This document shows, piece by piece, positions 1 through 9,304 of a stretch of 64,000 nt of DNA (position 1 is the stretch's first letter; each line of letters opens with the position of its first letter). The position numbers and the translations under genes were made by a program. The DNA lies in assembly GCF_003865405.1 (NCBI RefSeq), contig NZ_RQVQ01000018.1, forward strand, positions 1-64,000, read 5' to 3'. This DNA is from Paenimyroides tangerinum. Lineage in GTDB: Bacteria > Bacteroidota > Bacteroidia > Flavobacteriales > Flavobacteriaceae. The notes beneath the pieces are model-generated. The model saw nothing but the letters and a program-made list of their open reading frames with translations, was not told the DNA's origin and did not search any database.

Positions 1-123
1 CTTAAATAATGTTTACAAAAATGTAGCTTAACTTATACTGAACTTTTTGTTTGCATATCCATTTAATCAAAATCATAAAGTAAAAGTATGGTTTTTAATC
101 AAGATAAAACATCATACATTTTG

Positions 124-131
124 TACCTTTG
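124..131 (+). promoter_or_regulatory. -7 promoter box (TAnnTTTG) for the pseudouridine synthase
   Basis: TACCTTTG matches the Bacteroidota -7 consensus TAnnTTTG and lies 17 bases before the ATG at 149. I see no convincing TTG -33 element at the usual 17-23 base spacing, so the assignment rests on the -7 box alone. Confidence 0.5.
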
Positions 132-148
132 AAAAAATATATTGAATA

Positions 149-709
149 ATGCATCAACATTTTAAATTACATAAACCACACGGATATATTTCACAGTTTG
201 TTTATGAATTAAAACGTAATAAGAAGAAATTAGGTGAACTTTTTCCTTTTCCTGAAGGGACAATGGCAATTGGTCGACTTGATGAAGATTCGGAAGGTTT
301 ATTGCTTCTAACAACGGATGGTTTGATGAGCGAAAAAATTAGAAGTTCACATTTTGAAAAAGAATATTATGCTCAAGTTGATGGAATTATTACAGATGAA
401 GCAATTGAACAATTGAAAAATGGTGTTTTGATTGGTTTTAATGGAACAAAATACTTAACGAAAAATTGCAAAGCATTCAAATTAGAAGGTCAGCCAGAAT
501 GGTTGGGAGCTGGAAGACGAATTCGAGATGAAAGACACGGTCCAACTTCTTGGGTTTCGATTACTTTACGTGAAGGAAAATATCGTCAAGTTCGTAAAAT
601 GACTTCAGCAGTAGGATTTCCAACATTGAGATTGGTTCGCGTTCGAATCGGAGATTATTATTTACAAGGTTTACAACCAGGCGAGGTTGAAGAATTAAAC
701 GAATTATAA
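149..709 (+). CDS. rluE: 23S rRNA pseudouridine synthase, RluE/RsuA family
   Basis: Isomerises a uridine in large-subunit rRNA to pseudouridine; cytoplasmic. The 186-residue protein carries the family signature GRLDEDSEG at about residues 42-50, where Asp45 is the expected catalytic aspartate, followed by LLLLTTDG. The short length and lack of an N-terminal S4 domain fit the RluE branch rather than RsuA/RluB. It starts at the first ATG after a -7 box and is followed after one base by the CDF transporter gene, so the two are probably co-transcribed. The exact target uridine is inferred from family membership only. Confidence 0.88.
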   Translation: MHQHFKLHKPHGYISQFVYELKRNKKKLGELFPFPEGTMAIGRLDEDSEGLLLLTTDGLMSEKIRSSHFEKEYYAQVDGIITDEAIEQLKNGVLIGFNGTKYLTKNCKAFKLEGQPEWLGAGRRIRDERHGPTSWVSITLREGKYRQVRKMTSAVGFPTLRLVRVRIGDYYLQGLQPGEVEELNEL

Positions 710-710
710 A

Positions 711-1724
711 ATGATAAATGCACAAAATTTAGCAGCTAAAGAAAATTATCAGTTTCAAAAAATTGTTGCTGTTGTTGGTGTTTTGTTGTTTGTAATTAAA
801 TTTATTGCTTGGTATATAACCGATTCGGTTGCGGTTTTAACCGATGCTTTGGAAAGTGTTATTAACGTTGTTAGCGGATTCATTGGTTTATACAGTTTGT
901 ATTTGTCCTCACTTCCTAGAGACGAAAATCATCCGTACGGACACGGGAAAGTTGAATTTATTTCTGCCTCAATTGAAGGAACTTTGATAAGTGTTGCTGG
1001 AGTTGTTATTATTTATGAAGCGATTTTAAATTTGCAACATCCAAAATTTATTTCAAGTTTAGATTACGGAATTTATTTAATTGCTATAACTGCGATTGTC
1101 AATTATTTTGTTGGAATGATTGCGGTTAAAAAAGGTAAGAAAAACAATTCGTTAGCTTTAATTGCAAGTGGTAAACATTTACAATCAGACACGTATTCAA
1201 CGGTTGGAATTATCATTGGTTTGATTGTGATGTATTTTACAGATTTGCCTTGGTTAGATAGCGCAGTTGCTTTACTTTTTGCTGGTTTTATCATCTTTAC
1301 AGGTTATAAAATCTTGCGCGAAGCTGTTTCTGGGATTATGGATGAAACCGATGAAGTTCTGCTAAAAGAATTGGTTGTTTTTTTAAATAAAGTACGACGT
1401 CCTAATTGGATAGATTTACATAATTTACGAATCATTAAATACGGAAGTACGCTGCATATCGATTGCCATATGACTGTGCCTTGGTATTTTAATATCCAGG
1501 AAGGACACGCAGAAGTTGATGCTTTAGAAGATTTGGTTAAAGATCATTTTGGTGACCGTATCGAAGTTTTTGTTCATTTGGATAGTTGTAAGGAATATTC
1601 GTGTCAGATTTGTACAAAAACAGATTGTCCGCTTCGTAAACATAATTTCGAAAAACGTATCGAATTTACAATGGCCAATATTTCCAAAAATGAAAAACAC
1701 AACAGAAATGTTATCTTAAAATAA
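711..1724 (+). CDS. Cation diffusion facilitator (CDF) family metal transporter
   Basis: Inner-membrane proton-coupled efflux pump for divalent metals such as zinc or iron. The 337-residue protein has the multi-segment CDF membrane domain with the metal-site pattern DSVAVLTDALES in TM2, an HPYGHGKVE loop (family HxxGHxKxE) and HLQSDTYST in TM5, then a cytoplasmic ferredoxin-like C-terminal domain. The tail is cysteine-rich (Cys residues in SCKEYSCQICTKTDCP), a possible extra metal-binding site. It overlaps the convergent ABC ATPase gene by 14 bases. Substrate metal cannot be read from the sequence. Confidence 0.9.
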   Translation: MINAQNLAAKENYQFQKIVAVVGVLLFVIKFIAWYITDSVAVLTDALESVINVVSGFIGLYSLYLSSLPRDENHPYGHGKVEFISASIEGTLISVAGVVIIYEAILNLQHPKFISSLDYGIYLIAITAIVNYFVGMIAVKKGKKNNSLALIASGKHLQSDTYSTVGIIIGLIVMYFTDLPWLDSAVALLFAGFIIFTGYKILREAVSGIMDETDEVLLKELVVFLNKVRRPNWIDLHNLRIIKYGSTLHIDCHMTVPWYFNIQEGHAEVDALEDLVKDHFGDRIEVFVHLDSCKEYSCQICTKTDCPLRKHNFEKRIEFTMANISKNEKHNRNVILK

Positions 1725-2484
1725 ATTGTTTTGTATTTCGGTCAAAACGTATCGAATCATCGTTAAAAAAATTATCAAAAATTCCCTGATTGATTAATTC
1801 ATTTGGGGAATTGTGTTTAAAGATGTTTTCTTTCATCAAGATAATTTCATCGCTCAATTGAATGGCTAAATCTAAATCGTGAGTCGAAAATAAAACACAT
1901 TTATTGGTTTCGTGTGCCAGTTTTTGTAAAAGTTTGAAAAGAGAAACTTTATGAAATAAATCTAAATGTGTCGAAGGTTCGTCTAAAATAATAAACGGGG
2001 TATCTTGAGCAATTGCTCGTGCAATCATTACTTTCTGAAATTGTCCATCGCTTAATTCGTAATATTTTCGACTTCTTAAATCATTAATTTGCGTTAATTG
2101 CATCGCATTATCGATTTTAATTTCATCTTCGGGTGATAATTTTCCTAACCAATTGGTATAAGGTTGACGTCCTAAAGCAATCAATTCGTAAACAGTTAAT
2201 GAACTTGTTGGTAATTTTTCGGTTAAAACCAAGCTCAATACTTCTGCAAGTTCAGTAGCTGTATAATTGGATATTTTTTGATCATTTAAAAAAATCGAAC
2301 CATCTAATGCAGGAATGATTCCTGAAATGGTTTTTAGAAAAGTAGATTTTCCTATTCCGTTGCTTCCAATTAACGAAATCAATTTTCCTGAATGTAAACT
2401 AATATTGATGTCAAAAGCAATAATTTTTGTAGAATGATTGCTTTGATATCCGATTTGTAAATCCGTTGTTTTTAAAACTTCCAT
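1711..2484 (-). CDS. ABC transporter ATP-binding protein, FecE/BtuD-like
   Basis: Nucleotide-binding subunit of an ABC importer, most like those for iron-siderophore or cobalamin uptake. The 257-residue protein has Walker A GSNGIGKST (about 40-48), signature LSDGQ, Walker B FIILDEPSTHLD and an H-loop STHD. I use the ATG at 2484 because the reading frame upstream of it (to 2562) has no family similarity and overlaps the preceding MFS gene. It follows that MFS gene by 8 bases on the same strand. No permease or binding-protein gene is in the window, so the partner must lie elsewhere; substrate is uncertain. Confidence 0.85.
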   Translation of the reverse strand: MEVLKTTDLQIGYQSNHSTKIIAFDINISLHSGKLISLIGSNGIGKSTFLKTISGIIPALDGSIFLNDQKISNYTATELAEVLSLVLTEKLPTSSLTVYELIALGRQPYTNWLGKLSPEDEIKIDNAMQLTQINDLRSRKYYELSDGQFQKVMIARAIAQDTPFIILDEPSTHLDLFHKVSLFKLLQKLAHETNKCVLFSTHDLDLAIQLSDEIILMKENIFKHNSPNELINQGIFDNFFNDDSIRFDRNTKQFILR

Positions 2485-2492
2485 ACTCAAAA

Positions 2493-3695
2493 TTACATCT
2501 TTTTCATAATCCAATAAAATCCTAAACAAGCAAAAAAGATTAAAGCACCGTTGGTTAACCAAAGTACATTGAATCCATAATTACTTGCAATTCGTGTTCC
2601 GACTAAAGGTGCAAAGACATTTGCGATTGAAAACGAAATTGCATTCAAAGCCATATACGAACCTCGATTTAAATGATTAGAACGATTAGCGGCAACCGTT
2701 GCTGTAAAAGGCATTACTAATATTTCGGAAATACAAAGTAAAAACATTGAAAAATAAAGCATTACAATATGTTGGGAAGGAATTAAAACCAAATAAGTCA
2801 ATCCGCATAAAACGCTTCCGATTATTAATATTTTAGAAATGGTGTATTTATGTTCAATCCAATGTACAATAATCATTTCTAGAAGGAAAACAATAACTCC
2901 ACTAAACGCAATTAATAAACCGATTTCTTGTTCACTTAATCCAACTTCATCTTTATAAAAAAGTGGTAATAAGTTTAAAATCTGAAAGAAACAAAAGGCA
3001 TAAAACGCGACAAACACACTAAACCAAATGTATTTCACATCGGTATAAGCAGATTTTCGTTCCACAGGTTTATCTTCACGTAAATCACTTTGATTTTGTT
3101 TTGGATTTTCAATTCGATTTCTAAAATAAAAAAAGTAAACCAATCCCGCGCAAAAAATCATAATCGCATTGGTGTAAAACAACCAACTAAAGGAATAAGC
3201 TGCGATAAATCCACCAATCGCCGGACCAATAGAATATCCTAAATTTAATGCCATTCGATTTAATGAAAAAGCACGGGTTAAGTTTTCGGGTTTAGCAAAG
3301 TTATAAACCGATGCACTATTTGCTGGGCGAAGGATTTCGGTTATTGAAGACAATAAACCAATTCCCAAGCATAAAGACGAAAACGTAGTTAATTCAGGTA
3401 AATATAAATAAACTGGAATACAAGCAAATAAACTCAAAGTTTGAATTTTAAACGAACCAAATTTGTCCGTTAAAAATCCTCCGACTAAACCTCCAATTAT
3501 TGAACCGATTCCGAAACAACTCAATACAATTCCGGCTCTATCAAGCGAAAATCCCAATTGACTAGTTAAATAAACACCTAAAAACGGAACCACCATTGCA
3601 CCGCTTCGGTTAATAAACATAACCAAAGCCAAAATCCAAGTAGCGTTAGATAAACCTTTGTAAGCTTCTATGTAATTGTTCCAAAATTCTTTCAT
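2493..3695 (-). CDS. MFS transporter
   Basis: Major facilitator superfamily secondary transporter of the inner membrane, about 400 residues with roughly twelve hydrophobic segments. The loop GGFLTDKFGSFK after TM2 is the MFS motif A, and LTRAFSLNRMALNLGYSIGPAIGG resembles the drug/sugar-efflux branch. I start at the ATG at 3695; the in-frame codon further upstream is TTG. It is the first gene of a two-gene minus-strand unit with the ABC ATPase. Substrate unknown; a drug or metabolite exporter is the likeliest reading. Confidence 0.85.
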   Translation of the reverse strand: MKEFWNNYIEAYKGLSNATWILALVMFINRSGAMVVPFLGVYLTSQLGFSLDRAGIVLSCFGIGSIIGGLVGGFLTDKFGSFKIQTLSLFACIPVYLYLPELTTFSSLCLGIGLLSSITEILRPANSASVYNFAKPENLTRAFSLNRMALNLGYSIGPAIGGFIAAYSFSWLFYTNAIMIFCAGLVYFFYFRNRIENPKQNQSDLREDKPVERKSAYTDVKYIWFSVFVAFYAFCFFQILNLLPLFYKDEVGLSEQEIGLLIAFSGVIVFLLEMIIVHWIEHKYTISKILIIGSVLCGLTYLVLIPSQHIVMLYFSMFLLCISEILVMPFTATVAANRSNHLNRGSYMALNAISFSIANVFAPLVGTRIASNYGFNVLWLTNGALIFFACLGFYWIMKKM

Positions 3696-3768
3696 AAACC
3701 AATTTTTCAACACAAAGGTAAATAACCATTTGCAATAAAAACATTTTCAGTTTGATGAATATATTAAA

Positions 3769-3798
3769 TTGTTAGTTTTTATAAAATAACTATCTTTG
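3769..3798 (+). promoter_or_regulatory. Promoter of the transketolase operon (-33 TTG, -7 TATCTTTG)
   Basis: TATCTTTG at 3791-3798 fits TAnnTTTG, and TTG at 3769-3771 lies 19 bases upstream, the right spacing for a Bacteroidota promoter. The ATG of the transketolase N-terminal subunit is 25 bases downstream. Confidence 0.65.
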
Positions 3799-3823
3799 TT
3801 TTATAATTTATTTAAATTTCTAA

Positions 3824-4672
3824 ATGAAACCTACAACACAACAATTAACAGATTTTACAACTCAAGTTAGAAGAGACATTTTAAGAATGGTTCACGCCGT
3901 AAATTCAGGTCACCCAGGTGGTTCTTTAGGATGTGCTGAGTTTTTAGTTGCACTTTATCAATCAGTTATGGAGCGCAAAGAAGGTTTTGAGATGGACGGA
4001 AAAGATGAGGATATTTTCTTCTTATCAAACGGACATATTTCTCCTGTTTTCTACAGTGTTTTGGCTCGCAGTGGTTATTTTCCAGTTAGCGAGTTAGCAA
4101 CTTTCCGTAAAATCAATACACGTTTACAAGGACATCCAACTACACACGACCATTTACCAGGAGTTCGTATGGCATCAGGTTCTTTAGGACAAGGACTTTC
4201 TGTTGCGATTGGTGCAGCTCAAGCTAAGAAATTAAACAAAGACAACAAATTTGTGTTTGCTTTACTTGGTGATGGTGAGTTACAAGAAGGTCAAAATTGG
4301 GAAGCAATTATGTATGCATCAGCAAAAAAAGTTGATAATTTAATTGCTGCAATTGACTTAAACGGAAAACAAATCGATGGTTCAACGGATGAAGTTTTAC
4401 CAATGGGAAGTTTAAAAGCTAAATTTGAAGCTTTTGGATGGAATGTTCTTGAAGTTAAAGAAGGTAATAATTTAGAAGCAATTATTGCAGGTTTAAACGA
4501 AGCAAAATCACTTTCAGGTAAAGAAAAGCCAACAGTTATTTTATTATATACAGAAATGGGTAATGGTGTTGATTTTATGATGCACACACACGCTTGGCAC
4601 GGAAAAGCTCCTAATAACGAGCAATTAGAAAATGCTTTAGCACAAAACCCAGAAACTTTAGGAGATTATTAA
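3824..4672 (+). CDS. tktA: Transketolase, N-terminal (TPP-binding) subunit
   Basis: Forms one half of transketolase, which moves two-carbon ketol units between sugar phosphates in the pentose phosphate pathway. The 282-residue protein is the thiamine-diphosphate-binding half: HPGGSLG near the N-terminus, GHPTTHDHLPGVRMASGSLGQGL-like active-site loop, and the TPP/Mg motif beginning GDGELQEGQNWEA near residue 149 with a later Asn. It contains no pyrimidine-binding domain; that is supplied by the gene at 6150. Split transketolases are known in bacteria and archaea, but here a secreted-protein gene lies between the halves, 31 bases after this stop. Confidence 0.93.
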   Translation: MKPTTQQLTDFTTQVRRDILRMVHAVNSGHPGGSLGCAEFLVALYQSVMERKEGFEMDGKDEDIFFLSNGHISPVFYSVLARSGYFPVSELATFRKINTRLQGHPTTHDHLPGVRMASGSLGQGLSVAIGAAQAKKLNKDNKFVFALLGDGELQEGQNWEAIMYASAKKVDNLIAAIDLNGKQIDGSTDEVLPMGSLKAKFEAFGWNVLEVKEGNNLEAIIAGLNEAKSLSGKEKPTVILLYTEMGNGVDFMMHTHAWHGKAPNNEQLENALAQNPETLGDY

Positions 4673-4703
4673 TTTCTTATCTTAACCAAAACCAACCCAA
4701 CTT

Positions 4704-6143
4704 ATGAAAAAAATCATTATTGTTTCAGCATTAGTTTTAGCCTTTAGTGGTTATGCCCAAAAAAAACAAATTGTTTTTGATAATGTTTTAGATTATAGCT
4801 ATAAAAGTCCAAATAATGAAGAATCGAAATTGAAGATTAGTTATTATTTAGATCAATCGCGTAAATTTAATTTCATTCAATCAAATACATTTGTTTCTAC
4901 TAATGATTTTGCATTTTTTAATAATGGTAGATATCTAAAAATAGATGCTTTAGGTTTTGATAGGTCTTTAATCGTTAACGATGCAATTGAATATACATTT
5001 CCTAAAATGAAAAGTATTGGAGATTTTTTTAAGTCCAATATCGTTCTTGAAAGTATGAACAAGAAAGGTAACTTCATGGGATTAGCTTGTGATTTTTATA
5101 CGATTAAATCGGATGCTCCTGAAGAATCTAATTTAGCTACTGAAAATGTTTGTTTGTGTATTGATTCTGCGAATAAGGTTAAAAACCTAAAAGCATTATT
5201 GCCAAATGCAAATATGGATGGGTTGATCTTAGCTTACGGTCATGTTGATTATCCTGGTGAAGAAATTTCATTGAATGCGATTCGTAAAGTAGATATTGAA
5301 GTAGATTTTGATTTCAATGAAGAGTATAAAAAGCAAGAAACGGCCTATAATTTATATCTAAAAGAAAAAGAATTAGAAGAACATGCGTTTTCAACTATTG
5401 AAGAAAATGTTGTCACTACAGATAACGATCCATATTATGATAATTATTATAATGATCCACTTTGTAACAATTATGAATATTTTCAAGAATTAGAAGAAAA
5501 CACCAAAAATTACGCATATAAATTTACAAATTTGGGGTGTGATTTATCTACTTTAGATTCTGATTATGACCGAAAACCAGATATGACACGAGAGCAAGCT
5601 ATTCAAATAGCTATGAAACAAAGTGAAGTTATGGTGAAGCAAGGTCAAAAATCTAAAATCATAAGCAAAGATGAGGCTAAAAAGTTAAATAAAGCTTTTA
5701 ATAAATTATATACCGATGCAACAGCTTATGTGCCAAAAACTTACGTAGAAGAAGCTATTCCTACAGAAACTTGGGCTACAGCAGAAGAAGTTGATTACGG
5801 ATATAGAAGTTATAGTTCTGATTATAAATCAATGTACATTGATAATGTTTCTTTAGCTGCTGAAACGCAATTAGACAATTCAATTCAAAATTTGATGCCA
5901 AATTACTGTTTTGAGCTGAAACAAAATGTTCCTAATTTCCAAAACGAAAATTTAAAAAAACACGTATATAATTTAGTAGGTCAAATCTGCGATTTATATT
6001 TATACCAAAATGGAGGAAGTGTTGACTATTTTGGAACTATCGATTCGATGCGTAAAAGCTTATTAGAAATCGAAAATATGAGAGGTGAACTTTCGAAAAA
6101 TGACACAAAACTTTTAAATGAATATTTAAATTCTTTAGACTAA
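4704..6143 (+). CDS. Secreted protein of unknown function between the transketolase halves
   Basis: I do not recognise the family. The 479-residue protein starts with a clear signal peptide (MKKIIIVSALVLAFSGYAQ) and is otherwise hydrophilic and acidic with few cysteines (CLCID, DPLCNNY, NYC, QICDLYLY). The C-terminal third is alpha-helical in character and ends in a conserved block QICDLYLYQNGG...TIDSMRKSLLEIENMR. It begins 31 bases after the transketolase N-half and stops 6 bases before the C-half, so it must be transcribed with them. A paralogue lies at 7241-8695, after the C-half. A periplasmic or outer-membrane-associated role is inferred from the signal peptide only. Confidence 0.85.
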   Translation: MKKIIIVSALVLAFSGYAQKKQIVFDNVLDYSYKSPNNEESKLKISYYLDQSRKFNFIQSNTFVSTNDFAFFNNGRYLKIDALGFDRSLIVNDAIEYTFPKMKSIGDFFKSNIVLESMNKKGNFMGLACDFYTIKSDAPEESNLATENVCLCIDSANKVKNLKALLPNANMDGLILAYGHVDYPGEEISLNAIRKVDIEVDFDFNEEYKKQETAYNLYLKEKELEEHAFSTIEENVVTTDNDPYYDNYYNDPLCNNYEYFQELEENTKNYAYKFTNLGCDLSTLDSDYDRKPDMTREQAIQIAMKQSEVMVKQGQKSKIISKDEAKKLNKAFNKLYTDATAYVPKTYVEEAIPTETWATAEEVDYGYRSYSSDYKSMYIDNVSLAAETQLDNSIQNLMPNYCFELKQNVPNFQNENLKKHVYNLVGQICDLYLYQNGGSVDYFGTIDSMRKSLLEIENMRGELSKNDTKLLNEYLNSLD

Positions 6144-6149
6144 AAGAAA

Positions 6150-7103
6150 ATGAAAAAATATACAAATACAGGTAGTAAAGATACACGTTCTGGTTTCGGA
6201 GCTGGATTAACTGAATTAGGACAAAAAAATGAAAACGTAGTTGCACTTTGCGCAGATTTGATTGGCTCTTTAAAAATGGACGATTTCAAAAAGAATCATC
6301 CTGAGCGTTTCTTTCAAATCGGAATTGCAGAAGCAAATATGATTGGTATTGCTGCTGGTTTAACAATTGGAGGTAAAATTCCATTTACAGGAACTTTCGC
6401 AAACTTTTCAACAGGTCGTGTATATGACCAAATCCGTCAATCGGTTGCTTATTCAGAAAAAAATGTGAAAATTTGTGCTTCTCACGCTGGTTTAACTTTG
6501 GGAGAAGATGGAGCAACACATCAAATATTAGAAGATATCGGTTTGATGAAAATGCTACCAGGAATGACAGTTATTAATACTTGTGATTACAATCAAACAA
6601 AAGCAGCAACTTTAGCAATTGCTGATTACAACGGACCAGTTTATTTACGTTTTGGTCGTCCGGTTGTGCCTAATTTTATGCCTGCTGACGAACCTTTCGT
6701 AATCGGAAAAGCAATTGTTCTTAACGAAGGAACTGATGTAACTATTGTTGCAACGGGTCACTTGGTTTGGGAAGCTCTTGAAGCTGCTGAAGCTTTAGAA
6801 GCAAAAGGAATTTCTGCTGAGGTTATTAATATTCACACAATCAAACCTTTGGATGAAGAAGCGATTTTAAAATCGGTTGCTAAAACAGGTTGTATTGTAA
6901 CTGCTGAAGAACATAATTTCTTAGGTGGATTAGGAGAATCTGTTTCTCGCGTTTTAGCTTTAAACAATCCGTTACCTCAAGAATTTGTTGCTGTTAACGA
7001 TACTTTTGGTGAATCTGGAACTCCAGAAGAATTAATGGAAAAATACGGTTTAAATGCTAAATCTATTATTGAAAAAGCTGAAAAAGTTATTTCAAGAAAA
7101 TAA
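6150..7103 (+). CDS. tktB: Transketolase, C-terminal (pyrimidine-binding) subunit
   Basis: Second half of the split transketolase. The 317-residue protein contains the pyrimidine-binding domain ([16 protein letters not shown], with the Glu that activates TPP, then [14 protein letters not shown]) and the transketolase C-terminal domain ([18 protein letters not shown]... [11 protein letters not shown]). The start follows the secreted-protein gene by 6 bases. A strong terminator lies 22 bases after its stop, closing the operon that begins at 3824. Its partner subunit is encoded at 3824-4672. Confidence 0.93.
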   Translation: MKKYTNTGSKDTRSGFGAGLTELGQKNENVVALCADLIGSLKMDDFKKNHPERFFQIGIAEANMIGIAAGLTIGGKIPFTGTFANFSTGRVYDQIRQSVAYSEKNVKICASHAGLTLGEDGATHQILEDIGLMKMLPGMTVINTCDYNQTKAATLAIADYNGPVYLRFGRPVVPNFMPADEPFVIGKAIVLNEGTDVTIVATGHLVWEALEAAEALEAKGISAEVINIHTIKPLDEEAILKSVAKTGCIVTAEEHNFLGGLGESVSRVLALNNPLPQEFVAVNDTFGESGTPEELMEKYGLNAKSIIEKAEKVISRK

Positions 7104-7124
7104 TTAAAATACATATTTTATAAT

Positions 7125-7159
7125 AACTGTCTCAATTCTTTTGAGGCAGTTTTTTTTTG
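7125..7159 (+). terminator. Rho-independent terminator of the transketolase operon
   Basis: AACTGTCTCA pairs with TGAGGCAGTT (one G-T pair) around a 7-base loop, followed by a run of eight or nine T. Confidence 0.85.
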
Positions 7160-7240
7160 TTAAAATATTAAATATTTTTTGTATATTTAGACTGATATTC
7201 TGAAAGTTATGAATATCACCAACCACTAAACAACAGCTTC

Positions 7241-8695
7241 ATGAAAGTAATATTAACCTATTTTTTATTTTTTTTTAGTAATTTAATATTCGCTCAAAAC
7301 AACCAACTAACATTTGACAAACAATATGTTTATGGATTGATTAATGAAAAGGAACTAAATTCAGATTTCACAAATCTAAAAATAAATTTATATGTTGCTT
7401 CGTCCGAATCTATTGGGTTAGCAGATATATATTCTCCTTATTTAAAAACGGATTTATCACTTTTTAAGAAAGGAAAGATTTTAAAATTAAGTCAATTTGG
7501 TTTTGAAAACAATCAAATATCAGTTAGTAAAGAAGCGCATTTATTTAACCGAGTGAAAGTGGTCGACAGCTTGTTAAGTTCAAAAATAACATTTGAATCA
7601 TTAAATAAAAAAGGTTCGTTTTTAGGATTCGCTTGTGATTATTACACATTAAAATCCGACATTTTTAATGATAATTTAATAATTACAAATGTCAATTGTG
7701 TTTGTATAGATACCACTAATAAAAATAAAAATGTAAAAATAATTTTTCCAAATTCCAATATTGATGGTCTGATTTTAGGATTTAGTTTTACAGAAAGTTT
7801 AGATAATATGATTGTTCTTAACGAAATTAAAAACATTGATATTAAAAATTCTTTTGATTTTGATTCTGAATATATTCTGGCTGAAAATAATTATAATGAC
7901 TTTTTGAAACGAATAAGTGATGAAGAAAATCACGTTTTTGATTACGATAAAACTATTTTACCTCCGACAAGTAATTTCTACAATAATTATAATCTAGATC
8001 CGCTATGTAATTCTTATTTATATTTCAATGAATTAGATACAAAATTAAAAAATCTTGCAGAGCGCTTTACTACAATCGGATGTAGATTGTATTATGAAGA
8101 TTTTTCTTTTGAAAATAAGGAGAGTGAATATAGTCGAGAACTGGTTATAGAACTTGCAAAATCGCAATCTAATGATTTATTAAAACAAGCTTTCAAATCT
8201 AAAGTTATAAATAAAACTGAACGAAAAAAACTAGCTAAAGCTTTCGAAAAGTTTTATAATGAAGCTAGTATATTTATTGAAAATCAGGATATAATAGAAG
8301 AAGTTACTAACGAAAGTACTTCTGACGATATTTGGAATGGTACTGGAGTTGAATCAGCTGAATATATTTCTGAATATAAATCTTTACAAGTTGATATAAA
8401 TAATCTGGCAGCCGAATCCAAATTGAATGAAGATATAGAGCAATATATGCCAAATTATTGTAGCGACTTGAAAAATAAGGTTCCAAGTTTTCAAAACGAC
8501 AACTTAAAAATACATGTTTATAATTTAGTAGGACAAATCTGCGATTTATATTTATACCAAAATGGTGGTAACGTCAACTATTTTCTCACAATTGATTCGA
8601 TGCGTAAAAGCTTATTAGAAATTGAAAATATGAGAAGTCAACTTTCAAAAAAAGACACCAAACTTTTAAATGAATTTTTAAATTCTTTAGATTGA
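7241..8695 (+). CDS. Secreted protein of unknown function, paralogue of the gene at 4704
   Basis: Family not recognised. The 484-residue protein has a signal peptide ending LIFAQ and aligns along its whole length with the protein at 4704-6143: shared blocks include ESLNKKGSFLGFACDYYTLKSD, CVCIDTTNKNKN, DGLILGF, NNYNLDPLCNSY and the C-terminal QICDLYLYQNGG region. The N-terminal two thirds are clearly diverged while the last 60 residues are nearly identical, at base level too. It has its own upstream region after the transketolase terminator, so it is expressed separately. Function unknown; a cell-envelope location is inferred from the signal peptide. Confidence 0.83.
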   Translation: MKVILTYFLFFFSNLIFAQNNQLTFDKQYVYGLINEKELNSDFTNLKINLYVASSESIGLADIYSPYLKTDLSLFKKGKILKLSQFGFENNQISVSKEAHLFNRVKVVDSLLSSKITFESLNKKGSFLGFACDYYTLKSDIFNDNLIITNVNCVCIDTTNKNKNVKIIFPNSNIDGLILGFSFTESLDNMIVLNEIKNIDIKNSFDFDSEYILAENNYNDFLKRISDEENHVFDYDKTILPPTSNFYNNYNLDPLCNSYLYFNELDTKLKNLAERFTTIGCRLYYEDFSFENKESEYSRELVIELAKSQSNDLLKQAFKSKVINKTERKKLAKAFEKFYNEASIFIENQDIIEEVTNESTSDDIWNGTGVESAEYISEYKSLQVDINNLAAESKLNEDIEQYMPNYCSDLKNKVPSFQNDNLKIHVYNLVGQICDLYLYQNGGNVNYFLTIDSMRKSLLEIENMRSQLSKKDTKLLNEFLNSLD

Positions 8696-8784
8696 TATTT
8701 ATGAAACATTTTTTTATTTGGTTTTTTTACTTATAATCGCAAAAATGAATTGTATCAAACAAATAATTGAATTGTACAAAAAAA

Positions 8785-8994
8785 TTAATTTTCATCGATA
8801 TATCTTTCTTTAAAATTTCCAACAACAAATTCTCTTTTATAATGAGTTATTGTTCTTTGTCCAATCGCTAAAGTGTTGTCTTTTTCTTTTAGTTTATTAT
8901 ATATCTCTGACTCTGAAAGACTAGTGATATCTTCGAATATTTGATTCAAAACATTAAGCTGATCATCAGTTATTTTCCTAGCATTCTTCTGCAC
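8785..8994 (-). CDS. Small hypothetical protein or fragment, 69 residues
   Basis: Not recognised. The frame opens with GTG at 8994 and has no ATG; the middle (ITDDQLNVLNQIFEDIT...SLSESEIYNKL) and RTITHYKREF look like a helix-turn-helix or winged-helix fragment. It lies immediately downstream of a clearly broken frame on the same strand (8996-9304), so it may be the remains of the same or a neighbouring lost gene rather than a working one. No promoter box was seen. Confidence 0.3.
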   Translation of the reverse strand: MQKNARKITDDQLNVLNQIFEDITSLSESEIYNKLKEKDNTLAIGQRTITHYKREFVVGNFKERYIDEN

Positions 8995-8995
8995 T

Positions 8996-9304
8996 CTATT
9001 TAGATTGTTTTTTAGACACTAAAAAAACCAAACGTTCATAATGTAAATGCGGATATAACACACATTTTGGGATCAAAAGTATTTGGCCTTAGGAATGTAA
9101 GCAATGTCGCTCTGGGACTTCATTACAAAGCGGAACTAATATGTGAAATTCAAACTTATCTTTTTTAGTTTGGTACAAAACGATGTTTTTAATGAGCTGT
9201 ACTAGGAAAGGTTTTTCAACAAAAGATTCAGATACAATTTGTTTTAATTGTTCAATAATATCGTTAGTTAAATTTCCGTATGTTTTGATAATAAATAATA
9301 CAAA
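8996..9304 (-). pseudogene. Degraded coding frame, family unknown
   Basis: Reading the minus strand from 9304 to the stop at 8998-8996 gives 102 codons of protein-like sequence (for example NLTNDIIEQLKQIVSESF, then KDKFEFHILVPLCNEVPE, then LIPKCVLYPHLHYERLVFLV) interrupted by one in-frame TAA at 9091-9089. There is no ATG or other good start, so the 5' end is lost as well. The base composition is less AT-rich than the flanks. I read it as the 3' part of a dead gene. No family is assigned. Confidence 0.45.
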
